Source of the DNA: Budorcas taxicolor
Taxonomy: Eukaryota; Chordata; Mammalia; Artiodactyla; Bovidae
Assembly: GCF_023091745.1 (NCBI RefSeq)
Contig: NC_068933.1
Span: forward strand, 15,380,001-15,444,000
Length of the DNA stretch: 64,000 bases
Direction of reading: 5' to 3'
This document shows, piece after piece, positions 1 through 10,408 of this stretch. How positions within the stretch are numbered: the stretch's first letter is position 1; each line of letters begins with the position of its first letter. Position numbers and translations under genes: made by a program. A model generated the notes under the pieces. The model had not been told where the DNA came from, did not search any database, and was given only the letters and a program-made list of their open reading frames with translations.

Positions 1-24
1 AGGACTGATTTTATTTAAGTCTAG

Positions 25-354
25 AGCCTGCCTATCTAATGTGGTGGATACATGTGGCTGTTGAGCCACATGTTGAGCCACATGTGGTTTGTGAGCCACA
101 TGTTGAGCCACATGTGGTTTGTCAGAACTGAGATGTCATATAAGTGTAAAATATATACCAGACTTTAAGTATGAAAAACAGATTGTAAGCAGAATTTTTT
201 AAAAATCTTGATCATATGTTGAAATAGTATTACAGATACATTGCATTAAATATTTTGTTAAAATTAATTTTACCTCTTTTTATTTTTTAAAATGACAAAG
301 CCTTTTATATTATAAATATGACTTGTATTATATTTTTATCAGGCAGTGCCATCT
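25..354. mobile_element. hAT/Charlie-like non-autonomous DNA transposon remnant
   Basis: The stretch resembles a common mammalian hAT-type repeat: a GTGGCT/GAGCCACATGTGG-rich end, then a GAGATGT..AAGTGTAAAATA core, an AT-rich middle, and a right end reading TTGTATTATATTTTTATCAGGCAGTG. The family was recalled from consensus memory, so the exact name is not given. It is old and degraded and carries a local 30-bp tandem duplication. Confidence 0.55.
62..121. repeat. Two perfect 30-bp tandem copies
   Basis: Positions 62-91 and 92-121 are identical 30-bp units beginning TGAGCCACATG. Each unit itself contains two GAGCCACATG motifs. The duplication lies inside the hAT-like remnant, and the absence of differences between copies suggests it is much younger than the host repeat. 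Confidence 0.95.
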
Positions 355-357
355 AGG

Positions 358-528
358 CCAGTGGTTCTCAAACTGTAGTAAGCATCAGAGTCACCTGGAA
401 GGCTCATCAAAACACACATTCTTGGGTCCTAGCCCTAGTTTCTGACTTACTATGTCTGGGGAGGGGTCTGAAATTTTGATCGCTAACAAGTCCCCAGGTG
501 ATACTTGACCATACTTTGAGAACCACTG
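358..528 (+). mobile_element. MER5A-type hAT MITE
   Basis: It begins CCAGTGGTTCTCAAACTGTA, contains GCATCAGAGTCACCTGGAAG and TATGTCTGGGGAGGGGTCTG, and ends ACTTTGAGAACCACTG. The termini are inverted (CAGTGGTTCTCAAA against TTTGAGAACCACTG), as expected for this non-autonomous hAT family. The next element inserted precisely at its right end. Confidence 0.85.
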
Positions 529-543
529 CTCTTGATCCTTGCT

Positions 544-804
544 TGGAGAAGGCAATGGCAACCCATTCCAGTACTCTTGCCTGGAAAATCCCATGGGCAG
601 AGGAGCCTGGTAGGCTGTGGTCCATGGGGTCGCTATGAGTCGGACACAACTGTGCGACTTCAGTTTCATTTTTCACTTTCATGCATTGGAGAAGGAAGTG
701 GCAGCCCACTCCAGTGTTCTTGCCTGGAGAATCCCAGGGACAGAGGATCCTGGTGGGCTGCCGTCTATGGGGTCGCACAGAGTTGGACAGGACTGAAGCG
801 ACTT

Positions 805-841
<37 letters not shown>

Positions 842-844
842 GCA
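544..844 (+). mobile_element. Bov-A2 SINE (dimeric), full length
   Basis: Two Bov-A monomers lie in tandem, each starting GGAGAAGG and containing TTGCCTGGA(A/G)AATCCCA, joined by a CTTTCATGCATTGG linker. The element ends GACTTAGCAGCAGC. It is flanked by a perfect 16-bp target duplication, GCTCTTGATCCTTGCT, at 528-543 and 845-860. Bov-A2 has no protein of its own and is thought to move using BovB enzymes; frames read through it are incidental. Confidence 0.95.
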
Positions 845-846
845 GC
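805..846 (+). repeat. (AGC)n trinucleotide tract
   Basis: About 14 AGC/CAG triplets with one AAC interruption form the 3' tail of the Bov-A2. It is the longest such tract in the window and a plausible polymorphic microsatellite. Confidence 0.9.
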
Positions 847-860
847 TCTTGATCCTTGCT

Positions 861-1617
861 ACTTAAAAGAGTGGTCCACAGATCAACATCTAATGCTTAG
901 AGGAATTAGGACATTTCACAAGATTCTGGGCAGCAATGCAGGTTCTGAAGAAAAAGATAAGAACCTAGTTGCCCTGGTGCCAGGCATGAGTGGGACTGGC
1001 CACCATGTTCACTGAGATTCTTAAACTCTCCAGAAAGACAGGCTTGGTTTCAGAGGCTAGAGCAGGAATAATCTTTCAGAGATGAAGAGGGAATGGGGGA
1101 AATGGATGGAAATGTCGAAAGTCAGTTTAGCGTTTCACTTCTTTTTCTCCCTCCATAGCACACAAGAAATACTGAGACTGTTTTCAGCTAAGTATTGGTC
1201 TAATCGAAACTGTACCTAAGGCACAGTTGATGTAGAACAAACCATCCTAGAAGGTATTTATGTATCAAGGAAGGATCTTATTAACTCAGATAACCCTCCA
1301 ATTGTTAGAAGCACAAGAGATTGGCATTTTGGAGAAGAGAGGCTTCCGCTGTCCTCTGCCCCACTGTTAAGTACGTGAACACGTTATTTTGAATGCTTTC
1401 ACCAGTTTGCCAAATGCCTTCTCACCTTTTCAGGTGGCACCAAAGCCTCGTGGGCTCAAAGGGCTTCCTAAAAATGAAATCCTCATTGTAACAGAAAATG
1501 TGGACCCACACCAGTAATATTTAAAACTCCCAGTTCTGTATGCAGCGATCGTCTGTAGCTTTAGGTCTTACTGGTTGGTTGATTGTTTCAGAAAACTTAA
1601 AAAAGTGTGTAATGCTT
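861..1617. other. No gene recognised
   Basis: The first about 70 bases (GTGGTCCACAGATCAACATC) weakly recall a MER5-family end. The rest shows no repeat family, exon or RNA that I can identify. Confidence 0.4.
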
Positions 1618-1787
1618 AAGAGCAGAGAGTCTGGGACAGTGTGTCTGTTTGAATCCACTTTGGTGTGACCTTGGGCCAGTTGCTTCACTTCCCTATGCCT
1701 CTGTTTCCTCTTCTTTAAATAGGACTTATCTCAGTAGGCTGTTGTGAGGATTAGAAGAGTTGTCATTTCAAAGGAATGTAGAAAAGT
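1618..1787 (+). mobile_element. MIR SINE
   Basis: It follows the MIR consensus order: TGACCTTGGGCCAGTTGCTTCACTT, then CTCTGTTTCCTC, then GGCTGTTGTGAGGATTAGAAG. A short possible 3' remainder (GCAAATGCTATTAATG) follows the Bov-A insertion at about 1914-1938. Confidence 0.8.
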
Positions 1788-1908
1788 CTGCTAAGTCACT
1801 TCAGTCGTGTCCGAGTCTGTGCGACCCTATAGACGGCAGCCCACCAGGCTCCCCCGTCCCTGGGATTCTCCAGGGAAGAACACTGGAGAATTTGCCATTT
1901 CCTTCTCC
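1788..1908 (-). mobile_element. Single Bov-A monomer
   Basis: Reverse-oriented Bov-A: it reads CTGCTAAGTCACTTCAGTCG through GGCAGCCCACCAGGCTCCCC to CCTTCTCC. Only one monomer is present, so it is a truncated Bov-A2 or a solo monomer, inserted in or beside the MIR. Confidence 0.85.
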
Positions 1909-1938
1909 ATGTTGCAAATGCTATTAATGTTATTGGTT

Positions 1939-3469
1939 AAATAATTAAAATGTAGTAGAATAACTGTGCAGGTTTCCTTTTATGGCCAAACATAGTAGTT
2001 TGTTTTCAGAGACCATGATGATTTCTAGGGACTTTTATGTGAGTGGTTTCTTCAATACATGCGTTTTGAGGGCTTCTTTGAGAGTTGTTTAAATTTTTTT
2101 CCCCCAAGAGAACTCCAAATTCTCATTTGATTCCTCATCGCTTCCTATGATTTGAGAGGATCTCAGTAGGAAGGAAGTGAATGTAGTTTTCCCATGAATA
2201 TTGTTTTCTAGGTTACACATTCTCCCCACCCGCCCCCACCCCCCTAAGTCCTTTGAAAAGTGAGTTGCACTATAAATGTTTGAAGGCTTTCAGGGTCATG
2301 TCAGTTGGGTAGCATTGTCTAATTTTCCAGGAGAACAATGCGTCATTCTCTTAGATATTTTAGTGCTTAGGGAGAGGCAGCAGGACTGCCTGAAACACTG
2401 GCATGAGTTTCAAAGATGTATTGAAAAGGCGGTCAGATTCTGATCCTATAGAAATGATAGAAATCAGATAACGCTGATGAAAGGGAGGGGCAGACCCCCA
2501 AAGCATGCATGCTGGATGCAAAATGAAGACTCAATTAAGTGTACTGACATCTTTTACACTTGTCTGCTTCAACCACATGGAAACAGAGTGAACCACGTGT
2601 GTGTGCAACGAAACTAGTGATGCTTAGAAGCATCACACACTCAGTAAGTGCCAGCAGCGTCGTCTCCAAGAAGTTCAGTGTGCTGAACAGTGAATAAATG
2701 CACCAAGTGGGGAAACCCAAGCCCGTGGGTTGAATGGTTTCAGACCAGTCATACAAGTCCTCTGCGAGGATACCCTACAAGGCAGAAACATTGAGCTATA
2801 TAAAGCCCATTCCTAACTTGAACAGCTCGACTTTTGCTTGGACTGCTAGGAGATCTCATTTGGCCATTCCCGCTCACCCCCATGATCTACATCTGCAGGC
2901 ATAATTATTTTAAAGTTGTCACATCGTATGTCACTGATTTCTGCTTCCTGGTTTACTGACATGAAACGAAATGTGACTTGCCATCCCATTTGCCATTATG
3001 GAATCTGGGACTGGATTTTACCAAATAAGGTGAGTGTCTGAATGAACAATTCAGACTAGAGATTCTATCTATCAAGTGCTAGAGATTCTATAGAAATAAC
3101 TTCTTAAAACCTTTGTTACAACTCACTTTTCTAGTGAAAACCTTATTGTTTTTAAACTGACTGTCTGAACTCCATGTGTATTTAGCAAGTGCCTCTGCTG
3201 TTTTATATAACTATGACTTAGTTCTCGATATTTATATTCCATTGAAATTGAGCATATGCAACAGTTGCTACATATGGTAGAAAAATCATCAAGATAAGCC
3301 TTCATAAAGGGGCCTATTTAAGGCTCTGTGCGATCTGCTGTTTCTCATCCCCACGCACATCTCCCTCCCTCCTCTAGCTCCCTTTCTTCCGGTTTCTCTG
3401 GCTTCCCCTCAGTTCCTGGGTTGGACCACGGTCGGGGCCTGTGTGTGCTTTATTCCCTCTCCCTGCCAC
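1939..3469. other. No gene recognised
   Basis: It contains a C-rich run (2226-2246) and scattered AT-rich sequence. Short open frames here lack domains or splice context. Confidence 0.4.
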
Positions 3470-3745
3470 CTGCCCTGCTTGACGTGGATGCCAGGCACCC
3501 TTCAGCTGTCAGCTCAAGTGCCTTTTCCTCAGGAAGGGTTTCCCTGCTCTAGCCAAGGTCAAGCATTTTTTTTTTTAACTCTTAAAGAATCGTGTTCCTC
3601 GTGTTCCCTCCAACATCAAACATTGCCTTTGTTTGAATGATTGATTCATGGATTTCTCCTCTGATTCCCATTGAACCCCCGACAGGTGTGTTATATTTGT
3701 GCCTGGCACTGAGGGAGGGCTCAGTGTGCATTTGTTGAATAAAGA
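3470..3745 (+). mobile_element. L2 LINE 3' end
   Basis: Landmarks of the L2 3' region appear in order: TCAGCTCAAGTGCC, CCTCAGGAAGGGTTTCCCTG, and finally GTGCCTGGCACTGAGGG with CATTTGTTGAATAAA at the end. The sequence is old and diverged and has no coding capacity. Confidence 0.7.
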
Positions 3746-4171
3746 AGCAGTTCAGTAAGTTCTGCTCAAGGCATTAAGCAACACATGATGGTATTTTTGT
3801 TATATATAAATGAGAGCTTATAAAAGTATCTTATCTTCTAAAAAGCAAAAACTCTGTATTCTGATTAAGCAGCTGTTTCCAACCAAGAGGATTCTCTGAA
3901 CGGTATTGCTTTTTGGTTACATATTTGATTTAAAAAGTTTTTAAAGAATCAGCACTTGTTTTCCTCCTCGGGATAGAATCTATTATCTTAATAACTTGCA
4001 TTTATCTTCTAAAATTGGCTTGAAATAAATCGATACCTGCATTCTTGCATCATCTCTCCAGATCTTTTTAAAAATCATGTAACACTCCATTAGGGTGTAT
4101 TAATCACTCAACTGGGATCCCTGATCAAAATTTCTTTTGATTAGGGTTATTGAGAGAATGACGTATTTGTG

Positions 4172-4236
4172 TGTGGGCTGCCATCTATGGGGTCACCCAG
4201 AGTCGGACACGACTGAAGTGACTTAGCAGCAGCAGC
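4172..4236 (+). mobile_element. Bov-A 3' fragment
   Basis: The last about 65 bp of a Bov-A element (GTGGGCTGCCATCTATGGGG through GACTTAGCAGCAGC). It lies immediately upstream of a full Bov-A2 and shares with it the following AGACAGTTATACC. Confidence 0.8.
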
Positions 4237-4249
4237 AGACAGTTATACC

Positions 4250-4524
4250 GGAGAAGGGAATGGCAACCCACTCCAGTACTCTTGCCTGGAAAAGCCCATG
4301 GGTGGAGGAGCCTGGTAGGCTGCTGTCCATGGGTCGCTAAGAGTCGGACATGACTGAGCGACTTCACTTTCACTTTTCACTTTCATGTGTTGGAGAAGGA
4401 AATGGCAACCCACTCCAGTGTTCTTGCCTGGAGAATCCCAGGGACGGGAAGCCTGGTGAGCTGCCGTCTATGGGGTCGCACAGAGTCGGATGTGACTGAA
4501 GCGACTTAGCAGCAGCAGCAGCAG
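4250..4524 (+). mobile_element. Bov-A2 SINE, full length
   Basis: Complete dimer from GGAGAAGGG to (AGC)n. It is flanked by AGACAGTTATACC at 4237-4249 and 4523-4535, a 13-bp target duplication that the AGC tails could extend. The insertion therefore landed just downstream of an older Bov-A tail. Confidence 0.93.
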
Positions 4525-4931
4525 ACAGTTATACCACATGGCTTCCTGCAAGCTATACCTGATGCTTTCTATAGATACTTGATGAGCAGACAAACAGAAA
4601 TGAAGTGTCTCACCTACAGCACTGCCTGCTCAGGCCATTGTCATTCTAGTGGCATGAAACCCTTTGTCATGTCCATATAGTGCATTAGTTATAAACACAC
4701 CAGGAATTACTGGCCATCGAAAAACTGGGAGATTTGTGATCTTGTTCTCTGGCAAAGGAGAGGAAAGGGAGCTTTGTGTGGCCTGGAATACAGAGCTGAG
4801 TTGGAGACTGGGGGCTGGTCTTTGCCCTGTTGCCTGGGAAGAGGCTGTGAGACACTCTCTTCTACCCTGGGCACAAGGACACTGGTTACAGCCTAAGAAT
4901 GTTTGAAGATGTACTATTTTGTACATGTGTA

Positions 4932-5036
4932 CATGCTTTTTGTACACGTGTAAGACACTTTGAAATCATGCTTTTTGTACACGTGTAAGACACTTTGAAA
5001 TCATGCTTTTTGTACACGTGTAAGACACTTTGAAAT
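4932..5036. repeat. Minisatellite, 3 x 35 bp, perfect
   Basis: Three identical units at 4932-4966, 4967-5001 and 5002-5036, each starting CATGCTTTTTGTACACGTGT. Every unit contains the 10-bp palindrome TACACGTGTA with a central CACGTG. A related GTACATGTGTAC precedes the array. Complete identity implies recent expansion. Confidence 0.97.
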
Positions 5037-6524
5037 CAACACAGTAGAGCATGAAAAATATCTTTTCTGAGGCATTCAAAAAACAAACTAATTAACCCAA
5101 CCATCTATGGCTTATTTCCATCGTTACTATGACCACAAAAGTTAATTTTGCAAGGACAGGCATACATAAATAATACACAAAATGTTAGAAAAATGTCCTT
5201 GAAACCCACAGAGATGAAATATGAGTGAAGAATAATAAGGAAGAGTGGACCAGCATGCAAGAGTTAGAAGGAGCTGTATAGATTTGTTATATCAAGTGCA
5301 TAAGAAAAACATTTTCCTAAAATGAATGTGGGTTAGAAATGGAAGCTTTCAGATACTGGACATGTTAGTGTTTTCTGTGTTATCCATCCTGCAATCCAGA
5401 CCTTCCTACCTCTTCGTGTGACCTGTTGGTGTGTCCCAGATAGGTTACAGATGTTGCTGCAATATTGATCCCTTCAGTTGTCACCACACTAGGTGACACC
5501 CAAGGCACCTGGAGCTTTGGGGCCAGTCACCTCTGGCTGTTAGCAACCTCATCTGTTTACCTCCGTGCCTACAGATATGCTCATTTGTCCATGTGCCAGA
5601 TATAGACAAGTTTGGGTGGGAATGATCTAACCAGCAAGGTCAGCCTCCTAAAAACAGCAACAATAGTCTTGTTAACAAAGGAAACACAAGAAATGAGATG
5701 GTATGGGAGAGGCATGTTAGAAATGTCAAGAAATGAGTAATGATAGCTCAGTTTTACCAAAAACAGGGGGGAAAATCATTGTTCAGACTCTGGGCTGAGC
5801 CAGGACTGGCCTGGTCTCCAGAGGAAAGTGCTGGACTGTCTGTCCTGTCTGTGGGTAGTGTGTGCTCAGGCAGAGGGGTGGGGAATGGACGTCTGAGCCA
5901 AAGTAAATGCATGCATTTTCACCTTCTTGTGAGTTTCCTCTTTTCCTCAGCCAGGGTTTCTTTAAGGGTCACTTTCAAATGGAGTTTCTCTCTGACACAT
6001 TTCATTTTACAATCAAGTCACTCACTATATCCAGACTCATGGCTCGAAAAGAAATAAATACTGTAACACAGTCGTGGCAGATGCAGCTTTCTACCTAAGG
6101 AGGATCCATCTTTGCTTTCAATTCTGCTATAAAATCCTGGTCACAGGTCTATTTAAAAACTTATCTTCTGGGATCCCCTGGTGGTTTGTTCAGGCTGATA
6201 AGCTACAGGCAAGACGTCGCACGGGTGCGATGCTAACCCTCCTGAGGAGAGGGTGCTCTACCCTTCGCCCCGTCACCTGGCACTGCTCCTCTGAGCTGAT
6301 GGAAATGCAGATACCCTTCTGGGAAGCACCTGCTGAGCAGCCTTGAACCCACTCTGGGCGCCTTGTCGTTTTGGGGAAACCAGCCCCTCACCTGGTTAAA
6401 GATAATCTGGTCGCTGGAAACTAAGAGGCATACCAACACAATCATCCAAGGACAAGTTTCTCAGCTCAGGCTGGCTGAAAGATAGCCGAAGCCTATTAGA
6501 CTGGCTATGAAGATATCATAATGA
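5037..6524. other. No gene recognised
   Basis: Non-repetitive sequence of mixed composition. Frames of 60-105 codons at 5740-6445 have no domain, conserved motif or paired splice sites that I can defend. Confidence 0.4.
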
Positions 6525-6945
6525 ACCTAGAGCCTGTCATACAGAGTGCAGTTAACTCAAAGTGAAAACCAAATATCGTCTATTAACGTGTATATGGAAT
6601 CTAGGAAAATGGTACTGATGAACCTATGTGTAGGGCAGGAATAGAGATGCAGACGTGGAGAATGGTGGATGCAGAGGGGCAAGGAGAGGGTGGAATGAAT
6701 TGAGAGAGTAGCATTGATACATATATACTACCATGTGTAAAATATACAGCTAGTGGGAAGCTGCTGTAGCAAGGAGAGCTCAGCTGGGTGCTCCGTGATG
6801 AACTCTAGGGGTGGGATGGGGTGGGGTGGGAGGGAGGCCCCAGAGGCAGGGCATATATGTAGACATAGCTGATTCGTGCTGCTGTGCAGCAGAAGCTAAC
6901 AATATTGTACAGCGAGTATGTTCCAATTAAAAAATAATAAAGATA
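6525..6945 (+). mobile_element. L1 LINE 3' end (ruminant type)
   Basis: It matches the common artiodactyl L1 3' terminus: CCTAGAGCCTGTCATACAGA, GGAATCTAGGAAAATGGTAC, GCTAGTGGGAAGCTGCTGTA, a G-rich GGGATGGGGTGGGGTGGGAG block, and a terminal CAATTAAAAAATAATAAAG. It is 5' truncated and non-coding. Confidence 0.88.
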
Positions 6946-7854
6946 ATCACGCACAAAATAGTTTCAGAAGTTCTGAAAGTACTTCTGGACATCAACAGTT
7001 AGCCCTCACCTCTTGTGAGTTGCTGTGTTCAGTTTGGGGCCCATTGTCATTTTCTAATGGACTGAAAATTGCTGTGAAAAACAGAGCTGATATGTTTGAA
7101 GCCCAAGGAGCTGCAGCGTTGGAACCTTTTCGACTTTAAACAAATAGAGTTGAGTAGTTGGCTCTTTTTTTTTTTCCCCCTAAAACTAACAATTAGTGAT
7201 CAGTGATATCAAGAGGAATAAGAACATCATAATAGTCTGCAGGAAATAGAAAACAGGAACCCATTGTTTACCCTGTTCAGTGGACATTGCCAGAGCATTG
7301 TTCAGAAAACTCTGAGCAGGGTCACTGAAGTGTAGTTTACCAAGGTTTCAAAAGCTAAACTGAATGATGGAATTTGTCCTTGGTACAAAAAAAAAAAAAG
7401 TGATTTTGAGAAGATGGCAAGGGATGTATTTGAGTATTAAATGATCTTAAAATTTTCTACTTAGGATTTCTTAAAATGGTAAATACTTTCAGTCATAACT
7501 GAGGGGAAAGCATGTTGCATTAGGAAGCCAATAGTTTTTTCAGTTTCAAATCAAACTAAAGATACACATACAATGTGGAAATTATTTTAAGCATTCTTAT
7601 CTCATGGCTTCTGGTTGTACCATACATTGACGAAATGAATATAAAGTATAATACATTCCATTTTGTAACCATCAGTCACGTATAACCATTTGGTCTTTCT
7701 GTCTATATTGGTGAGGAGCTTGATGTTCGACAGGAAGGGTCTGGAGGCTGTCTGCCACCAGTGAATCTGACACCACTGCCTTCAGTAGCACGGTTACCAA
7801 ATCTCCTTGAGCTACAGTTCTTGTGTGAAGAAAGTAAGAATTATTGCAGCACTT
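6946..7854. other. No gene recognised; homopolymer runs
   Basis: Contains poly(T) at 7166-7176 and poly(A) at 7387-7399. The remainder shows no identifiable repeat or gene. Confidence 0.4.
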
Positions 7855-7945
7855 AACGCATCCGATTGGTATGAAGATTGAACGAGTTAATATACGCAAA
7901 GGTCTTAAGACAATACCTTGTATACAATAGGCATAAGTGTTGTTT
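7855..7945 (+). mobile_element. MIR fragment
   Basis: ATGAAGATTGAACGAGTTAA, AAAGGTCTTAAGACAATACC and ATAGGCATAAGTGTT follow the MIR 3' half (normally GATTAAATGAGTTAA..AAGCGCTTAGAACAGTGCCT). Confidence 0.6.
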
Positions 7946-7979
7946 GCTGCTCTTGATGTGATCATTGTCTCAATGAGGC

Positions 7980-8001
7980 ATGACACACACACACACACAC
8001 A
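7980..8001. repeat. (AC)n microsatellite, short
   Basis: An uninterrupted run of about 10 AC dinucleotides following TGAC. Confidence 0.9.
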
Positions 8002-8004
8002 GTT

Positions 8005-8112
8005 AAAAGCACACGCTTTGAGGATAAATAGTCCTTACTTAACTCTCTGGTTCTGCCCCTTATTTGCTCCTTGGTTTGGGCATGATCTCTGAGTCTCAGT
8101 TCCCTCAGCTGA
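8005..8112 (+). mobile_element. MIR fragment
   Basis: GCACACGCTTTGAGG, TGGTTCTGCCCCTTATTTGC and GAGTCTCAGTTCCCTCAGCT follow the 5' and central MIR consensus. The next Bov-tA interrupts it. Confidence 0.65.
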
Positions 8113-8113
8113 C

Positions 8114-8323
8114 AAGTCGCTCAGTTGTATCTGACTCTTTGTGGCCCCATGGACTGTAGCCCACCAGGCTCCTCTACCCATGGAAGTTTCCAGGCAAGAA
8201 TATTAGAGTGGGTTGCTGTTTCCTACTCTAGGGATCTTCCCGACCCAGCCATGGAACCCACAGCTCTTGCATTTCCTTCATTGGCAGGCAGGTTCTTTAC
8301 CTCTGGTGCCACCTGGGAAGCCC
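8114..8323 (-). mobile_element. Bov-tA SINE
   Basis: Reverse-oriented: the Bov-A body (AAGTCGCTCAGTTGTATCTG through CCTACTCTAGGGATC) comes first, then the tRNA-like head (GGAACCCACAGCTCTTGCAT..GGTGCCACCTGGGAAGCCC). The head carries diverged Pol III A and B box equivalents. Confidence 0.9.
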
Positions 8324-8369
8324 ACTTAATTACCATAGAGCATTATTAAGGGGATAGAAGAAGATACTC

Positions 8370-8641
8370 GGAGAAGGCAACGGCACCCCACTCCAGTCCT
8401 CTTGCCTGGAAAATCCCATGGACGGAGGAGCCTGGTGGGCTGCAGTCCATGGGCTCCCTACGAGTCGGACACAACTGAGCGACTTCACTTTCACTTTTCA
8501 CTTTCACACATTGGAGAAGGAAATGGCAACCCACTCCAGTGTTCTTGCCTGGAGAATCCCAGGGACGGGGGAGCCTGGTGGGCTGCCGTCTATGGGGTCG
8601 CACAGAGTCGGACACGACTGAAGCGACTTAGCAGCAGCAGC
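8370..8641 (+). mobile_element. Bov-A2 SINE, full length
   Basis: Complete dimer ending in (AGC)n. Flanking AGAAGATA at 8359-8366 and 8642-8649 is an 8-bp target duplication, possibly 10 bp with one mismatch. Confidence 0.93.
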
Positions 8642-8649
8642 AGAAGATA

Positions 8650-9279
8650 TTGCATGAAAAGCCATACCTGCCACAAAATAATCATCAGTTATTTTAAAAA
8701 TCAGGTAGAAAAAAATTATTTGTCAATGTAATAATTGATCTTTGCAAATGTGTTCTTTTATTAGTTTGCAGATGGGGGAAAATGAAATGGATAGGACACA
8801 CTGGGGTTCTGAGTTTAATTTCCTTATAATTCATTTCAGATGGCTCACATTCAGACTTCTTGGGGACTTTAAAAAAATTTTAATTTTAAATAAGAATTCA
8901 TAGAATTGTCAAACAGATGGATTAAGAAAATTCCCAATCTTTGATAATGACTTTCTCTATGATTGATATTTCCCCCTTAAAGCAACAGCATTATCACCAT
9001 CTTATTTGGTGAGTAACAGGTTGATGAGGGAATTTATTACCCTCAAAAGGAATAAACCAGAAGAAGCAAAAAAAAAAAAAAAAAGAGTGGACTTTGTAAG
9101 TCCCTCTAAGAGTCTGTCGTTCCCTTAGCAAGGGGGAGGAACAGAGTTATAATTCTATCCGTCGTTGCTAAAAACAAATGCACACTAATTATATCCATTG
9201 ACTACAATTTTGATAAGTGATTAATTGAAGTATAAGTACCCCTATTTTAGCAATAAGTACATTGCTGGGAAAAAGATTC
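8650..9279. other. No gene; A18 run
   Basis: AT-rich sequence with an uninterrupted A18 tract at 9067-9084. No identifiable gene or repeat family. Confidence 0.4.
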
Positions 9280-9430
9280 AAGGTTTGGGATCAGACTTAG
9301 CAAGCCCTGTCACTTTTAGCAAGTTACTTAGTCTGAGCCTTGATTTTCTGGATCTGTAAAACACAATGTTCCCTACCTTTGGGGGAGCCTTTTGAGAGGA
9401 TGGCATGAGGCTGTGGGAAGCCAGTGAGTC
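9280..9430 (+). mobile_element. MIR SINE, diverged
   Basis: GTCACTTTTAGCAAGTTACT, TGAGCCTTGATTTTCTGGAT and TGTAAAACACAATG follow the MIR core order. Confidence 0.6.
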
Positions 9431-9539
9431 AAGCACCTGCAGTGGAGGAGTGATTGCTGTTGCTGCTGTTTGCTGTCCTTTTTCTACTAGAGTGTAGGCT
9501 CCTTGAGAACTGGCCTCCCTTTAGAAACGCAAGTATCAG

Positions 9540-9672
9540 GACCCTCCTGGCAATCCAGTGGTTGAGACCCTGCACTGCTAATGCAGGGGCCTTGGGTTTG
9601 ATCCTTGGTCAGGAACTAAGATCACACAAGCCATGTGTGCCCTGACGTGTGGCCAAAAGATTAAAAAAAAAA
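9540..9672 (+). mobile_element. CHR-type tRNA-derived SINE
   Basis: It follows the cetacean-hippo-ruminant SINE pattern: CCAGTGGTTGAGACCCTGCA, CTAATGCAGGGGCCTTGGGT, TTGATCCTTGGTCAGGAACT, then GTGGCCAAAAGATTAAAAAA. The A box (CCAGTGGTTGAG) and B box (GGTTTGATCC) positions are visible. The oligo(A) end marks the 3' side. Confidence 0.85.
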
Positions 9673-9891
9673 GTTTTTTTTTGAAGCCCCATAAATATTG
9701 CCAGTTCCCAGCACAGTGTCTGGGCCCCAGAATCTTCTGTGTGAATATTTATCTAATGAAAGGGATACCCTGCATGGGGGACTGAAACAACCATGGTGAT
9801 TTCTGGCAAGCTCGACTTGCTTAAGTGAGAGAGACAGGCACTGCCCAACTGAACCACTGTTCTGGGGAACAGATTTAAGTAAAAAAGTAAA

Positions 9892-10097
9892 TCGCTTCCC
9901 TGGTGACTCGGCGGTAAAGGATCGTCTTGCCAAGCAGGGGACATGGGTTCAATCCCTGGGTCGGGAAGATCCCCTGGAGAAGGAAATGGCAATCCACTCC
10001 AGTATTCTTGCCTGGAAAATCCCATGAACAGAGGAACCTGGCGGGCTGCAGTCCAAAGACTCGGACATGACTTAGTAACTGAACAACAACAACAAAA
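9892..10097 (+). mobile_element. Bov-tA SINE
   Basis: tRNA-like head (CGCTTCCCTGGTGACTCGGC; B box GGTTCAATCCC) fused to a Bov-A body (GGAGAAGGAAATGGCAATCC) and ending ACTGAACAACAACAACAAAA. Similar AAAAAGTAA sequences on both sides suggest the target duplication. Confidence 0.92.
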
Positions 10098-10364
10098 AGT
10101 AATTGAAAGACAGCCTCTTCCTCACACATTTATAAGGGAAAGGCAAACTGTAAGGGACAGAGAAAGGTTGTTACAGGATCCCTTTGCTCGCTGAGGGGAT
10201 GATAAATAACGTTTTTAAGTGAAACTGTCTATGTATCACCTATATTTTCTTTCTTTATTAGTTCATGATTTCTGTGAGCATTGTCTGATTTCTTCTTTGA
10301 TTCATAGGCATTTTTATATAAAACTCAGATCTCCTGATTTCTCTTTGATCCCCAACAGCATTGC

Positions 10365-10408
10365 TAAACAGCTATACTCCAATATAAAATTAAAAAGTTA
10401 AAAAAAAG
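10365..10408 (+). mobile_element. L1 3' terminal stub
   Basis: AACAGCTATACTCCAATATA followed by A-rich sequence matches the extreme 3' end of ruminant L1. Confidence 0.5.

Noticed and set aside
2269..2280. TATA-like motif CTATAAATG, and another at 2797-2805 (CTATATAAAG)
   Set aside because: No downstream coding frame, CpG island or initiator context; such motifs are common by chance in AT-rich DNA.
4932..5036. Possible CRISPR-like repeat array
   Set aside because: The copies are directly adjacent with no unique spacers, and the DNA is mammalian. It is a minisatellite.
8346..8731. Open frames of 67-109 codons on both strands, recurring at many sites (also 16715-17037, 18496-19290, 23866-24138, 51901-52119)
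   Set aside because: They are translations of Bov-A2/Bov-tA SINEs, with the same peptide strings (for example THSSVLAWRIPGTGEPGGL) at each copy. These SINEs are non-coding.
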